Positions 11,395-21,740 of a DNA stretch of 64,000 nt are shown one piece after another. Every line of letters begins with the position of its first letter. Positions within the stretch are counted from its first letter, which is position 1. A program made the translations under genes and the position numbers. The stretch is from Urechis unicinctus (Eukaryota; Annelida; Polychaeta; Xenopneusta; Urechidae), in contig CM067351.1 of assembly GCA_034190875.2 (NCBI GenBank), forward strand, positions 5,023,926 to 5,087,925, given 5' to 3'. Below the pieces are notes generated by a model. The model did no database searches. It worked only from the letters and a program-made list of their open reading frames with translations, and was not told where the DNA came from.

Positions 11395-13189
11395 TTAAAT
11401 ATAAAGCATCTGTCCCGAAACCGAACACTGCCGTCATCATAATATAGTCCAATTATCAGTGTATATTTAAAAGATTTTTTATATAACCATCAAAGCAATG
11501 ATTGCCTGTAATTGAAATATGTAGTAAGTAACTACCACCACTTCTTCGATTAATTTCGAACGTTGCCAAACGGGGAGTTTAACGAGCGTAAGACGAAAAC
11601 ATACACTTTAAAATCATTTTTTAAAGAAATAGGGTGTCCCAAAGTAACCGCTATTGATATGAATGTCATTATTGAAGTTTATTCTTTCGAATTGCGCTTT
11701 AAAACAAATTGTCTGTGATCTTTAATTTAAAAGCGTTGTGATGCAATTGCAGTAATCAAAGAAAAACGATAGCATCGACTATGTCCTCATTTAGCACAAT
11801 AATTGCATATTCTAAGGCAGGTAAGAACTATATTGAGGTGATATACCAACACTCATTGAGCGCCGTATTATGGCCAAAACGTTTTGCATTTCAAAAAAGC
11901 TCAATACGTCCATCGATTAGATATCTAACGTTCTCGTGTCAGGCTGCACCCGCAATAATCTGAGCCTATTGTCGCCGTTTCTTTGGAAGTGTCTTGCTCC
12001 TGATTAAGACCGAATGGAAAATTCATCAGTAGAAAATGTTTTAATAGCTAAACGTGTCTCCTTGCAAAGCCGGGATATGCATGTAACGAAGTAATAGAAG
12101 TGCAACATGTACTATATATTTCTGCATGTACCAATTACCTCAACAAGCGGTTGTCTCAAAATTAAACAAAATGTTGAATATTTGACAGGGCGCACTTCGT
12201 CAATAGATCAGATATTGTATTAGCATAGCAATGTCAAAGTTTGTATGCAATTTATTGCTCGACCTCACATTGCGGTAGTTTGTTTAAGCAATGGTTGCGT
12301 ACATGAGACCGAGATCAGATTAGTGCAGATCACGAACACTGCTTATCATAAACTATGGCTTGTAATGGCTTCTGCAAGACCCAAAGAAAATTAGCCCATA
12401 AGGTAATACTAAGCAGGTACAAGCGCCATTAAAAATATCAGTTGAGTAATACTGTATCTATTCATTTGCTTCAGGCGACATCAACTACGTCTGAGCATTA
12501 AGCGTTGGCACCCTACAGTCTTACATACTAACCGACAAACTGACATCAAACATTTATAGAGATATAGGAGACGAGGCAGGTGTGTTCAGGTAATCTTAAG
12601 GAAACAAATTTGTCATTAATAATATATCAATGGGGTCTAGGCAGTGTTGATGGCAAGGAAGTTTTACGTGAACATCCAGAACTTCGAAGCTTTTTTCACC
12701 ACACCCGAAAGTGTTATATGTGTAAGGCGCGCCACCTACAACCCAACCACTCCCGCTTGTACTTCGAAACGTGAACAATTGTACTTTCTCCTGTGAGCCG
12801 GATTTATGTAAGAGAGTATCGTAAAACCACGTGAAATTATATGATTAATTTGAAGGCGTGGTCGCCTCGACCAATCAGATGACTCTACATCGTCGTGATC
12901 CGAGACGTTTGTAGGAACAGTCCCATGCGCTTTTGTTGATTTCATGATGATGACGAGCGTGAGTTATATGTAATTTCATTATCATCTCGCAATTATTCTA
13001 AAGTACAATCTTACATCCTCCTCCTCAGTGCTTATTGGCCCTCATTGACTATAAAAACTGTTTATCTACCATGATATCAGCATTTGCTCGTACCTGACCT
13101 CTGGCTGATATATTTGCGCATGTTAATTACAATGCTTGTTCATTCCGCCAAGAGGTAATATAGAAAATGAGAAAATAATAATTAAGAGT
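11389..13189. other. Intergenic DNA, no gene recognised
   Basis: AT-rich sequence with stops in all frames. Open stretches at 11781-11963, 12580-12774 and 12736-12945 are near chance length and lack motifs. It contains one copy of a dispersed short repeat at 12855-12879 (separate entry). Confidence 0.5.
12855..12879 (+). repeat. Dispersed GGCGTGGTCGC/CCAATCAG repeat, copy 1
   Basis: A 25-bp word including GGCGTGGTCGC and TCGACCAATCAGA, with a small GGTCG...CGACC dyad, recurs with one mismatch at 39777-39801 inside an aminopeptidase intron. Weaker shared flank (a CGTCGT word) follows both copies. Probably the core of an interspersed MITE or SINE; borders are not visible. Confidence 0.6.
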
Positions 13190-14520
13190 TCAATCACGCA
13201 GAAGGCCGCTTCAGCTCTAAGGACTATCTTAATCATGTTATATAATTTCCCCTGATACTTGTGGGTCATTCATTGTAAGCATGAACTCTTACACTGACGT
13301 GAATCAGATTTCTGTAGCGATTCGTCTAGCGCGCTGCGAAGTCACAGTGTTTATTATGGTTTTTTTTTTATTCTTAACAATACATTACATTAATAGAGTA
13401 GCTAACGGAACTGCTAAATATTTGACCTACCACTATTCTTATGTTAATTGAGATATGGGATATCACCGCCAAATGTACTGGCATATTAACGACCGGTTAA
13501 GTGATTGATCGGATACTTGTACTTTCGGAATGGCGGCAAAACACGTCTGTCTGTCGTCAAAACCATATCCAGATTTTATCAGATAACAACGTACACAGTC
13601 GGTGAAATTGGCTATTCCTGATATGAAGGCTTCATTTCCTAAAGTGAACTAGACCTTGCAGCTTTTACATATATCATATATCTTGCTTGGATTCATGTCT
13701 GCCGGGACGTTGTCATCCATTAGTTGTATCTAAAAGGATCAATTAAGTCACGGATATAGTAATTTTCGAAAAATTAGGAACAATAAAGGTCGGTACATTC
13801 GTTAATTCAATATCTCAAATAGCTCTATCTTGATAATGTTATATTTTATCCCCTGATACTATTATGGTTTCTTGTTCTTTGCAATACATTTCATTAATAA
13901 AGTAATTAACGAAAGTGTTGAATATTAGACCTACAACATTTCTCTTGATAATTGAGGCATGGGATCTCACCGCCCAAGTTTACTGGCATATTAACGATCG
14001 TTAATTGATTAAACGGATACTTGTACTTCCTGAATGGCGGCAAACACGTCTGTCACTCGTCAAATGCCGTATTGAAATTTAATCAGATTACAACGTACAC
14101 AGTCGTCGAAATTGGCTATTCCTGAAATGAAGGGTTCATTTCCTAAAGTTAACCAGACCTTGCAGCTTTTATCTGCATCATACATCTTGCTTGGATTCAT
14201 GTCTGCCGGGACGTTGTCATTCATTAGTTGTATCTAAATGCATCAATTAAGTCACGGATACAGTAATTTTGGGAAATTAGGGACAATAAAGGTCGGTTAA
14301 TTCAATATCTCAAATAGCTCTATCTTGATAATGTTATATTATTTCCCCTGATACTATTATGGTTTCTTGTTCTTAGCAATACATTTCATTAATAAAGAAA
14401 TAAACGAAACTGTTCAGTATTAGACCTACAACATTTCTCTTGATAATTGAGACATGGGATCTCACCGCCCAAGTTTACTGACATATTAACGATCGTTAAT
14501 TGATTGACCGGATAGCTCGT
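13190..14520. repeat. About 500-bp direct repeat, three diverged copies
   Basis: Blocks containing CCCCTGATACT, TATGGTTTCTTGTTCTT, GACCTACAACATTTCTC, TTAACGATCGTTAATTGATT and TTGCTTGGATTCATGTCTGC recur with a spacing of about 496 bp between copies 2 (from about 13802) and 3 (from about 14298). Copy 1 (from about 13190) is more diverged and longer. The third copy is cut off near 14520. Non-coding. Confidence 0.8.
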
Positions 14521-15949
14521 TACCTGTCATAACCAGTGCAGAGAATATGTCTTTAAACCAGTAAAATTGTATGCACCCATCCACATAACTGTTAATCATT
14601 ACGATGTCCAGGAATGTTAAGTCATATACACATTTCATAAGATGTAACCAGTAATTGCACCTAGATGTAACTCGCATCCATCGACATGTTCAGGTATGCA
14701 TTAGGCAACTTACCGACCTAATGAACCGTCCTAGGCACACATGGCAATCCTCGTAAAGATTACGTCTACGTAATTAAATTTCCGAAATTCAATTGCATTT
14801 GTAGTAAACTGGAATAATGGCTCCAATTCATCTTCAAGGTTTCATCTACAAATGGTAAAATGGTGGTTAAAGACCACCATTTGACATGACACGATACATG
14901 GATTCCATAATATGTTCGCGTTATTTCGTTGTCATTAGAAACAACTGGTGATCCTTGGCGAATACAATTTGTGCTATATCCCCATGATGGATGCGGAATG
15001 GGTAGATAACTTTTTCCCCAAATTCACAAGATTATGTATGATATTTCACGCTTCAGTCTCATCCAACCGTGTTATTGTAGCCATACATCATCATTTTCAG
15101 AGGCCGGCAGATATGAACTTTGTGAACAGGCCATTTCAGCAAAGTATTTCGTTCACCATCATGCTCGTTAACCTTTGAGAAGCAGCGCTGTTTATCGACG
15201 CACTTAAGTAAATATCTATGTCTAATATCAAAGACACACATGACGTTATGCCGATCTATACAGCCTTATTAGCGCTTGTAGCTTACAAATTACAATTTAT
15301 GCATATCAAGGGGAGGCGAATATAATTTTACTTCTAGTTGTGTACCTAGACAAATCAAACACGAATGGCATATGATATTTGTACTACACTTCGATGTTAT
15401 TTTCCTAGCCTCTGAAAAGGCCGGTATAAAACATAATAATCCCCACTGAAATGTTCCCCTCACATCAATGCCAAAAATGGTAGTCTTCATTTGCCTAAGT
15501 ACAATGCCCGTGACATGGTAGAATAAGTGTGAGTTTCCTTAGTTTACCGAAGCACTCAGAGAAATATGACCTAAAATTAAGTACCACTTTTTATGACACT
15601 TGCTGCCCACGCACCGTGAAAAATTCGAAAACATTGAAGTTTGATATGATAATGAAAATGATAAGAGGATAATAACGATAGTGCAACAGAAAGTAAATAC
15701 GTTACCAATCGAAGTGAGAAAGATTCAGGAGAACAGCCAAGATAACGGTGAGGGAGCAAGTAAAACCGCTTAAGACATGTTGAAAAACATGTCGGACTCC
15801 CAGTCAATGGCAAAGAAGAAGTGGGGCCTCGCAAACTCGACCCGTGGAGAAAGTACAATATAATACATATAACGAATTTGTAGAGGCTGTACAGTCACAT
15901 GACAAGGCGTCAGAGCCCACATGCTGGCGTCTAGACCATAGATAAATTA
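14521..15949. other. Intergenic DNA, no gene recognised
   Basis: Open stretches on both strands (up to 93 codons, 15577-15858 minus) show no domain, signal peptide or splice support and overlap one another on opposite strands. Treated as non-coding. Confidence 0.5.
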
Positions 15950-16370
15950 CTAAACATGCCTCTACAACCAGTAGGAAACTTACTCTGTAGGGGTCCATAA
16001 ATATGAACCGGTTGTTGCAAACGCATATATTGTAAAGACATTAAACCAACCTCTATAATCAGTAGGAAACTGACTCTTTAGGGGTCGAAACACATGCACA
16101 AGTCGCAAGCAACGGCTTGATTGTAAAGACATTCCACCTGACCATATAACCAGAAGGTCACTTGCTTTGTAGGGGTCAAACAACATGTACCAGTCGTTGC
16201 CAACGGCTATATTGTGCAGACATCAAGGGGTCTTTAGCACGCACGAGTTGATGCCAAATGCCTAAGTGTAAAGACATGCAGGGGTCTTAAGCAATCACCA
16301 GTCAATGCCAACGGCCAAATCGAAGAGACATGTAGGGGTCTTTTGCATGCACAAGTCAATTTCGACAGTT
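15950..16370. repeat. Degenerate tandem repeat, about 100-bp then about 60-bp units
   Basis: Recurring words in fixed order (CAGTAGGAAACT, TAGGGGTC, ACATGxACAAGTC, GCxAACGGC, TTGTAAAGACAT) define about three units of roughly 100 bp from 15965 to 16210, followed by shorter units of about 55-60 bp to 16370 that keep only the AGGGGTCTT...CAAGTCAATGCC part. Old, diverged minisatellite. Confidence 0.65.
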
Positions 16371-17938
16371 TTTTTGCATTTAGCACATTGAAACCTACCC
16401 TTTCATCCATTAAGACTTTGTAGGGAGATTAAAAACTTACGCCAGTAACAACAACATACTAAGCGTACTCTTGCGCCCGTTAAGCCAATAGCCACATGGC
16501 ATATGGTGTTACATCGTAAGTCAATGAACAGTAAGCGGCCTGGGGATGGGCGAGGGTGAAGAGAATACTGAGATCATTTGGTAAGTCGACGGACAATTCC
16601 ATGGCCGGGTTTAAGACATAAATAGATCCAATAAAAGAGGCGCGGGGGCGCTGTAGGCTTGGGCTGTCCAAACAGACTGTGTGTCGAGAACTAAATTGGT
16701 GAAAACCGAAACAGTAAATTGTGGTGGATGAGATGTGGCTGCCTAGGCAAGAGAAGTGGCCACTACTGTTGCATCCTGGGAAATGATACTCTGGATTGGT
16801 TTGTAGGCTTTGGTGTTGGACCTTTGGACGAAAGCTTCCTATTGCCTGCGGGCCTCCCGTAAGGCATCGATCTAAGGTAATATGGACAATCAGACAGAAT
16901 AATCTATAAATATCAATGAAAAAACAAGACAGTTATATATTTTGCTGAATTATATATTGTAGAAATGATATGGGAATACTATTGTGACGAGGTTGGAGTG
17001 TCGGTCAAGCGTGACAGGCGGACGCAACAGATTTGGTCTATGTAAGTTAGAGTGACGAGAATATCGCGGTTGATGCGAGGGGCGCGTTTGCAGATAAAGC
17101 GTGACAGGCGAAGGCCATCAAGCTACACTACAAGACCATACAAGGCTGGCTTCTGTGACAGTCGAGTCATTTGTCAGAGCGTGACAGGTTGAGGTGACCA
17201 TACACGTGTTAAATGGTTTGTTATATGTTCCAGGTAGAACAACGGATGTAGTTGAATGGCATTAATAAAAGCCAGTTGTAACATTAAGAGTGTTACGGTA
17301 TCTGTCAGAGCGTGACATGCAGAGGCAAGCATGAAATGCTACAGGCCCATATAAGGCCAGCTCCATATCGACATTTTTCCTTAAGCAGGTAAAATAGCAT
17401 TTTGTGGCATATTTGATTTAACAATTGCATGGTATGAAACCGTTGTGATTGATCGCACAAATTAAGAACGGATTTTCAACACAAATATTTACTTAGCTCG
17501 TATTGTCGTGATAGAGATATATCCGAGCATGGATGATCAGGAATGATGTATTGCTCTATAGGGATATGCGTTCTAGACTGATTATCATAATATACTCATC
17601 CTGAATATTTAACGACAACGGATGTCAAATAATTGTTATTCGAAAATTAGTCGCGCATTTAATGAATTGCAATGGCCAATACACCCCATGAAAACCATGG
17701 TCCATTAATTCAATATTTACATGGAAAACATGAATATGCTTCTTGTCAGATAATTACTTCGCATGCAATTCTAAAGAGTTCTACGTTTGCAGCATTCCGA
17801 ATTAAGGAATTCACGCTCTTTTTGTAGGCAGAGTGTATTTCATCTTACGGTTATCAATTGTTTAATGAATTCAGTCAGTATCTTTGCATGGCATGATCTC
17901 GTCTTGTATATGGAGTCCTGATGTTTAAAGATCTATCT
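16371..17938. other. Intergenic DNA bordering the virus-like element
   Basis: No gene recognised. It includes a cluster of GTGACAGG words (separate entry). The left end of the virus-like element should lie beyond 17.9 kb, but no further capsid-protein sequence was recognised here in any frame and no copy of the 26.1-kb repeat was found. Confidence 0.45.
16985..17335. repeat. Degenerate repeat with CAGAGCGTGACAGG words
   Basis: GCGTGACAGG-like words occur at about 17007, 17098, 17180 and 17312, each followed by a purine-rich GAGG/GAAGG segment and, in two cases, by an AAGCTACA...CATACAAGGC(T/C)xG block (about 17118-17150 and 17328-17352). Diverged tandem array of about 100-bp spacing. Function unknown. 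Confidence 0.5.
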
Positions 17939-18403
17939 CTAACGAAGCTGGCTTAAAGATATTGCTGGGCTGGTTGCAATAGCTACATGCACCAGGCATT
18001 CAAATGCACGGTCGGATGTTTGTATGAACTTAGTTCGGGTATAGGTACGATACGGGTATGTGTTTGTCGAGGAGGACACAAGTTTTTCGTTGAGAGAGAC
18101 ATCGACTTGGGAAAAGAGTGAGTGTAACCAGAGGTTAACGGGTGCTACAGCACTGTCAGCCTCCAAAACCTCCCCATCCTTTTTCACCACTTTGGCATTC
18201 ACTTGTAAATACGTGTCGTTCAGATCGATATAATCATCACCCGACCCACTGATGTAGAATTCGACTGGACCCGAACCTAAAGCAGCTACCGGATGGAATT
18301 CGATCCACGATCCATGATCGACACTGCTTTGAGTTGGGGGAATCGAAAATAGGTCTAATTCACTTTTGACACAGGGACAAGATTGGGGGTGTACCAGTGC
18401 CAT
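17939..18403 (-). pseudogene. Capsid-like (F54H12.2-type) protein, N-terminal fragment
   Basis: Begins with ATG at 18403 (MALVHPQSCPC). Residues about 12-130 contain SELDLFSIPPTQSSV, GPVEFYISGSGDDYIDLN and NLWLHSLFSQVDVSLN, then NTYPYR. This pattern (short N-arm, 'I-G-S-G-x-D-Y-I-D-L' strand, then 'H-S-L-F-x-x-V-x-V-x-L-N') is that of F54H12.2-like proteins, interpreted as double jelly-roll major capsid proteins of Polinton-like elements. Such proteins are several hundred residues long; here recognisable sequence stops near residue 130 and the remaining 24 residues look unrelated. Either a deletion or an insertion joined the element to flanking DNA near 18010. Assignment as the major capsid protein is family knowledge, not shown by this fragment alone. 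Confidence 0.7.
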
Positions 18404-18406
18404 GAT

Positions 18407-18811
18407 CTAACCGAAAATATCTTTTGGCAACCTCCGAGTTGTTCCACGACGACCGCGTGAACTACTGTTCCTACCTCGTGCGAGTCGTTTTATAGAGAAT
18501 GGTGGTCGGCGACGCGGTTGTTTGGGTGGAACTATTTGATCGAACACTTCCTCTCCGGTTTGTAACAATCGTTTCTTAGCCGACTGTTTCAGAGACTTCC
18601 CTCCCAACAAATCTCCAACCACCCTCACTCTTGTTTTCAAGGCGTGTTTTTTAACGACAGGTAAAACTTTTCGAACCAGCGGTAACACCATTTTAGCCAG
18701 ACCACCAACCACATTACCAAGGCCGTGTCCGCGTTGACTCCTGGCACCGGAAAACACGGAGAGCCCTCCACCCGCTTGGTTCAGGTAATACGGGGTGTAA
18801 ATATCAGCCAT
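18407..18811 (-). CDS. Basic glycine-rich core-like protein
   Basis: 134 residues from the ATG at 18811, preferred over an upstream TTG because it follows the previous gene's stop directly. N-terminus MADIYTPYYLNQAGGG, then a Gly-rich patch (GHGLGNVVGGL), an amphipathic or hydrophobic helix (KMVLPLVRKVLPVVKKHALK), and a strongly Arg/Lys-rich tail (about residues 95-130, with RRRPP and SSRGRRGTTRR). Small basic proteins with a Gly-rich head next to capsid genes are typical of virion core or minor capsid proteins (adenovirus pX/pVI-like in layout) in Polinton-like elements. DNA condensation or capsid-membrane contact is inferred. It lies between a virion-like paralogue and the capsid gene, with gaps of only a few bases. 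Confidence 0.65.
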   Translation of the reverse strand: MADIYTPYYLNQAGGGLSVFSGARSQRGHGLGNVVGGLAKMVLPLVRKVLPVVKKHALKTRVRVVGDLLGGKSLKQSAKKRLLQTGEEVFDQIVPPKQPRRRPPFSIKRLARGRNSSSRGRRGTTRRLPKDIFG

Positions 18812-18816
18812 GGTTT

Positions 18817-19626
18817 TCAAAATATAGCTTTCTTGATTTTACGGAAATGTAAAGTCACTGTCACTTTACCAGATTCGAATGGAATGGGTCGACCCGTGTC
18901 ATCTCTTATATCGATTTCTATAGTAGAAAAAGTCTTGGTGGCTATCGGGTAATAAAATATCTTTTTATACGTGGAGTTGATCAACTGCCCGCGACGATCG
19001 TGATCGATTGGAATAATACGCAGAAGGGGGACCACAGTGTCTCCTACCACCTGAGCTTCGATGAGATTACAATAGACATAGAGTCCGTACAAGCCTCGAT
19101 CAGGGTCAACAATGTGCTGACCGACTTGACTGTTCTCAAAAATCCCCATTTCAAAACCGAGTCTTTGACGCAACCCCTCGTCCATGTAAACTACAACTGA
19201 CTCATTGTCTAGGGTCATAGTTGCTGTCTGTCGTATTCGATTGTAGGTGAGACGCACTCGCTCCTCATTTTGCTCCTTTAACTTGGCTGCAAAGGCTTCT
19301 ATCAACGATCCGGTCGTATAAAAACCAGGGGTAATGTGAAAATATTTGGGACGGGCCTCTGCAAATTCACTCACAATGTCATATCGCTCACTGCAACAGA
19401 TATCCGGGGGGAGATTGAGCGCACCAGCCACACGATCCATGACGACCAACCCCTCGTCCTCAGTAACATTGTACCACGTGTAAGGGTACTGAATTTCCGC
19501 TAATCCCACTTCCCAAGCCCCTTCCAACTGTACAGCTTTGGGGAGTCGAGTTAAGTAACGTGTCAACGTGTTGTTGGGGTGATAATTCATTGAACTGTTG
19601 GAAGGTAGGGTCAGAAAGAAACTCAT
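18817..19626 (-). CDS. Virion-like protein, paralogue 2 (possible penton/minor capsid)
   Basis: 269 residues from the ATG at 19626; complete. Opens with MSFFLTLPSNSS, shared exactly with the adjacent upstream gene, followed by PNNTLTRY, then WEVGLAEIQYPYTWYNV. The middle (residues about 65-180) is diverged from its sister. Conserved towards the end: DRGLYGLYVYCNLIEAQVVG, then P-L-L-R-I-I-P-I-D and IFYYPIATKTFSTIEIDI. No enzyme motif, membrane segment or signal peptide; predicted mostly beta. Genes of this type sit beside F54H12.2-like capsid genes in other invertebrate genomes. A minor capsid (penton or spike) role is inferred. Its stop nearly abuts the next gene. Confidence 0.65.
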   Translation of the reverse strand: MSFFLTLPSNSSMNYHPNNTLTRYLTRLPKAVQLEGAWEVGLAEIQYPYTWYNVTEDEGLVVMDRVAGALNLPPDICCSERYDIVSEFAEARPKYFHITPGFYTTGSLIEAFAAKLKEQNEERVRLTYNRIRQTATMTLDNESVVVYMDEGLRQRLGFEMGIFENSQVGQHIVDPDRGLYGLYVYCNLIEAQVVGDTVVPLLRIIPIDHDRRGQLINSTYKKIFYYPIATKTFSTIEIDIRDDTGRPIPFESGKVTVTLHFRKIKKAIF

Positions 19627-19645
19627 GATGGTGATGCCATGAGAC

Positions 19646-20431
19646 TCAAATTAAGTTCTTCTTGGTTTCACGGAAATGTAAAGTCACCATCACATGTCCG
19701 TCTTCGAATGCCACGGACTGACCCGTGTCGTCTCTTATATCAATTTCTATGGTACAAAAGGTTTTGGTGCCCACAGGGTAATAAAATATCTGTTCGTATG
19801 TCTGGGTCACCATTTTGTGCACCCGGTCGTAGTCCACAGGAACTGTGCGTAGCAAGGGAGCCATCGTGTCACCGACCACTTGTGATTCAATTATACTACA
19901 ATAAACGTACAGTGCGTACAACCCTCGAAATACATTAGGCTTGTAATCAGTTTGAGAATCGTAGAGCGAAAGACATTCCTCACACCTCAATATTTGACGA
20001 AGACCTTCGGTCATGACAACTTGAAGTTTGGGATCAGTTATTTTTACATTCACGGTCTGTGAGTGGGAATTGAATTGAAATCGAACCACGCCTCTGAGAT
20101 GCGATTTGCGGATGTGCATATTGATCCTGTCTATCAATTGTTCAGCACTGTAGGAACCGGGGGTCAGGCGAACGACCAAGGACTCGACCAAAGGATCCCC
20201 TTCCAAGTGTCTGTCTATCGTATGGTATCCAGCTCGTTCATCCACTATGACAAAACCGACATTGTCCCCGATGTTGTACCAGGAAACAGGGTACTGAATT
20301 TCTGCTAATCCCACCTCCCAATTACCTTTTAATTGTATGGGTTTAGGCAATTGAGTAAAGTAACGTGTCAGCGTGTTGTTGGGGTGATAATTCATTGAAC
20401 TGTTGGAAGGCAGGGTCAGAAAGAAACTCAT
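19646..20431 (-). CDS. Virion-like protein, paralogue 1 (possible penton/minor capsid)
   Basis: 261 residues from the ATG at 20431, which overlaps the stop of the preceding membrane-protein gene (ATGA). Same architecture as its neighbour: MSFFLTLPSNSS start, WEVGLAEIQYPVSWYNI, a variable middle with SYSAEQLIDRINMHIRK, then FRGLYALYVYCSIIESQVVG and IFYYPVGTKTFCTIEIDIRD. The tandem pair arose by duplication. The first 20 or so codons are almost identical at the nucleotide level while the middle is highly diverged. Structural (virion surface or vertex) role inferred from context; it could equally be a host-contact protein. Confidence 0.65.
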   Translation of the reverse strand: MSFFLTLPSNSSMNYHPNNTLTRYFTQLPKPIQLKGNWEVGLAEIQYPVSWYNIGDNVGFVIVDERAGYHTIDRHLEGDPLVESLVVRLTPGSYSAEQLIDRINMHIRKSHLRGVVRFQFNSHSQTVNVKITDPKLQVVMTEGLRQILRCEECLSLYDSQTDYKPNVFRGLYALYVYCSIIESQVVGDTMAPLLRTVPVDYDRVHKMVTQTYEQIFYYPVGTKTFCTIEIDIRDDTGQSVAFEDGHVMVTLHFRETKKNLI

Positions 20432-20655
20432 GACGTCGCTTTATGTTTCAAAGTGGGGTTGGGAAGAATATACCCTAAGCTACTGCTTAACAGAGCAGTC
20501 CACAAATTACTATCTCCTTTACCCGCCGTTAGATTGTAGATGCTGACGATGATTACGGTATATAAAATGAGGATTTGTGTGAAAAACACGATTTCAGCTT
20601 TCGGAATTTCCCGACCAAATATGGTCCACACCCGATCACTTCTCTGATCTCCCAT
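20428..20655 (-). CDS. Small membrane protein of the virus-like element
   Basis: 75 residues from the ATG at 20655 (MGDQRSDRVWTIFG). Longer reading would need a TTG start inside the integrase frame, so the ATG is preferred. A hydrophilic N-terminus (about 20 residues) is followed by one clear membrane segment (about residues 21-43, with FFTQILILYTVIIVSIYNL), a short Gly/Lys loop and a second, weaker hydrophobic stretch (ALLSSSLGYILP). The stop overlaps the start of the next gene by ATGA, implying coupled expression. Small membrane proteins at this position recur in related elements. Role unknown; a virion inner-membrane or entry accessory is speculative. Confidence 0.65.
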   Translation of the reverse strand: MGDQRSDRVWTIFGREIPKAEIVFFTQILILYTVIIVSIYNLTAGKGDSNLWTALLSSSLGYILPNPTLKHKATS

Positions 20656-20680
20656 CCTAATGACGCTTCTGTTCCAAATC

Positions 20681-21740
20681 TCAGTTTTTATACAGCTCCA
20701 CACCACTGACCCAACTATTAAAACTGGCAGGGTAGCCAAACCACTTGACAAAGTATTTTTTTTTGTCCTTTCCGTTTACGTTCTTTGATAATTTTTTCAA
20801 CCCTATACCATGCTTTGTCATTCACTTTCTGTAATTCTTCCGCGTAAAATGTTCCCTCTAACACTTCGTCATTATCATCCTTTATCGTATACACATTAGG
20901 GAGAGCCTAAGTGAACGTTCTCCACCCGAAACAACTCCTCGCTCCAATTGGAAGTGTAACCCTTTTTAAATTTACCCCGTGCTTGTCTGATGCGGACACG
21001 ATCCCCGATATCATACCGTGGTCGTTTAACCTCATCAGAGCGTTCCCCGTATAATGTCATCCACGTGTCTTCTTGATTACGCACTGAGACTGATATCGGG
21101 GGGCGCTTAATGCTGCGGTGATAACTGACGTTGTATCCTTTCACCAGCGAAGCCAGAACCGGTAGATAAACACTGGTGTTGTGTTTGGTAAAATAACGCC
21201 ACATTTTAGTTTTTAACGTAGGATTAAACCGCTCGACTATGCTAGCTTTGGTTTCTTCGTTGTGGGTGGTAAAAAAAAGCGAATCCCCTGCTGCTTAAGA
21301 AATGTCTGAAATTTACGGTTGATAAATTCTCCACCCTTATCAGTCTGTAAACACAGGGGCTTCCGCCCTTGTTTTAATATACTCTCAAAGGCTCGAATCA
21401 AACTGTCACCCGTTTTATTTTTTAGTGGTATCACCCACGCATATTTCGAGAATACATCGATACAGGTCAAGAGAAATTTCATGTCTTGGTTCTGTTTGGC
21501 TAAGCGAGCTATGTCCACTAAATCGGCTTGCCATTGATGGTCAATTCCCCCGACTATGACGCGTCGTCTTCGAAATCGACGACGGATCGGTTTATGTAAT
21601 GTATAGGCATCTTGCTCGCCCAACCATTGTCTGACTGCCTTTGTTTTGAGTTTCGTAGCTCTAACCAATGGCTGCACCCCTCCATACGCGGCCGGTGCCT
21701 CAGGGTCGAAATACACACTTAACTTCTCCATGACATCCAA
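20681..21740 (-). pseudogene. DDE (rve) integrase with chromodomain, frame broken
   Basis: Transposon integrase of F54H12.3 type. ATG at 21740 (MDVMEKLSVYFDPEAP), N-terminal basic zinc-binding-like region, then the RNase H-fold core: first catalytic Asp in QADLVDIARL, second in LQTDKGGEFIN. The frame then breaks at an A8 run (21271-21278 on the plus strand); the catalytic Glu region (IVERF) lies in the -1 frame, followed by MWRYFTKHNTSVY and an SH3-like segment (YDIGDRVRIRQARGKFKKGY). Stop at 20896-20898 is a second break (+1). A chromodomain start (YRVEKIIKERKRKGQKK) follows, with a third break at a T9 run (20756-20764); the domain's aromatic core continues in another frame to a stop at 20681. 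Not translatable as it stands, unless the runs are assembly errors or recoding sites. Confidence 0.82.

Noticed and set aside
17400-17938. Remaining capsid sequence or a terminal inverted repeat left of 17.94 kb
   Set aside because: No matching protein motif in the frames inspected and no inverted copy of the 26.1-kb repeat block.
20656-20751. N-terminal extension of the small membrane protein
   Set aside because: It needs a TTG start and overlaps the chromodomain end of integrase; the ATG at 20655 gives a cleaner protein.
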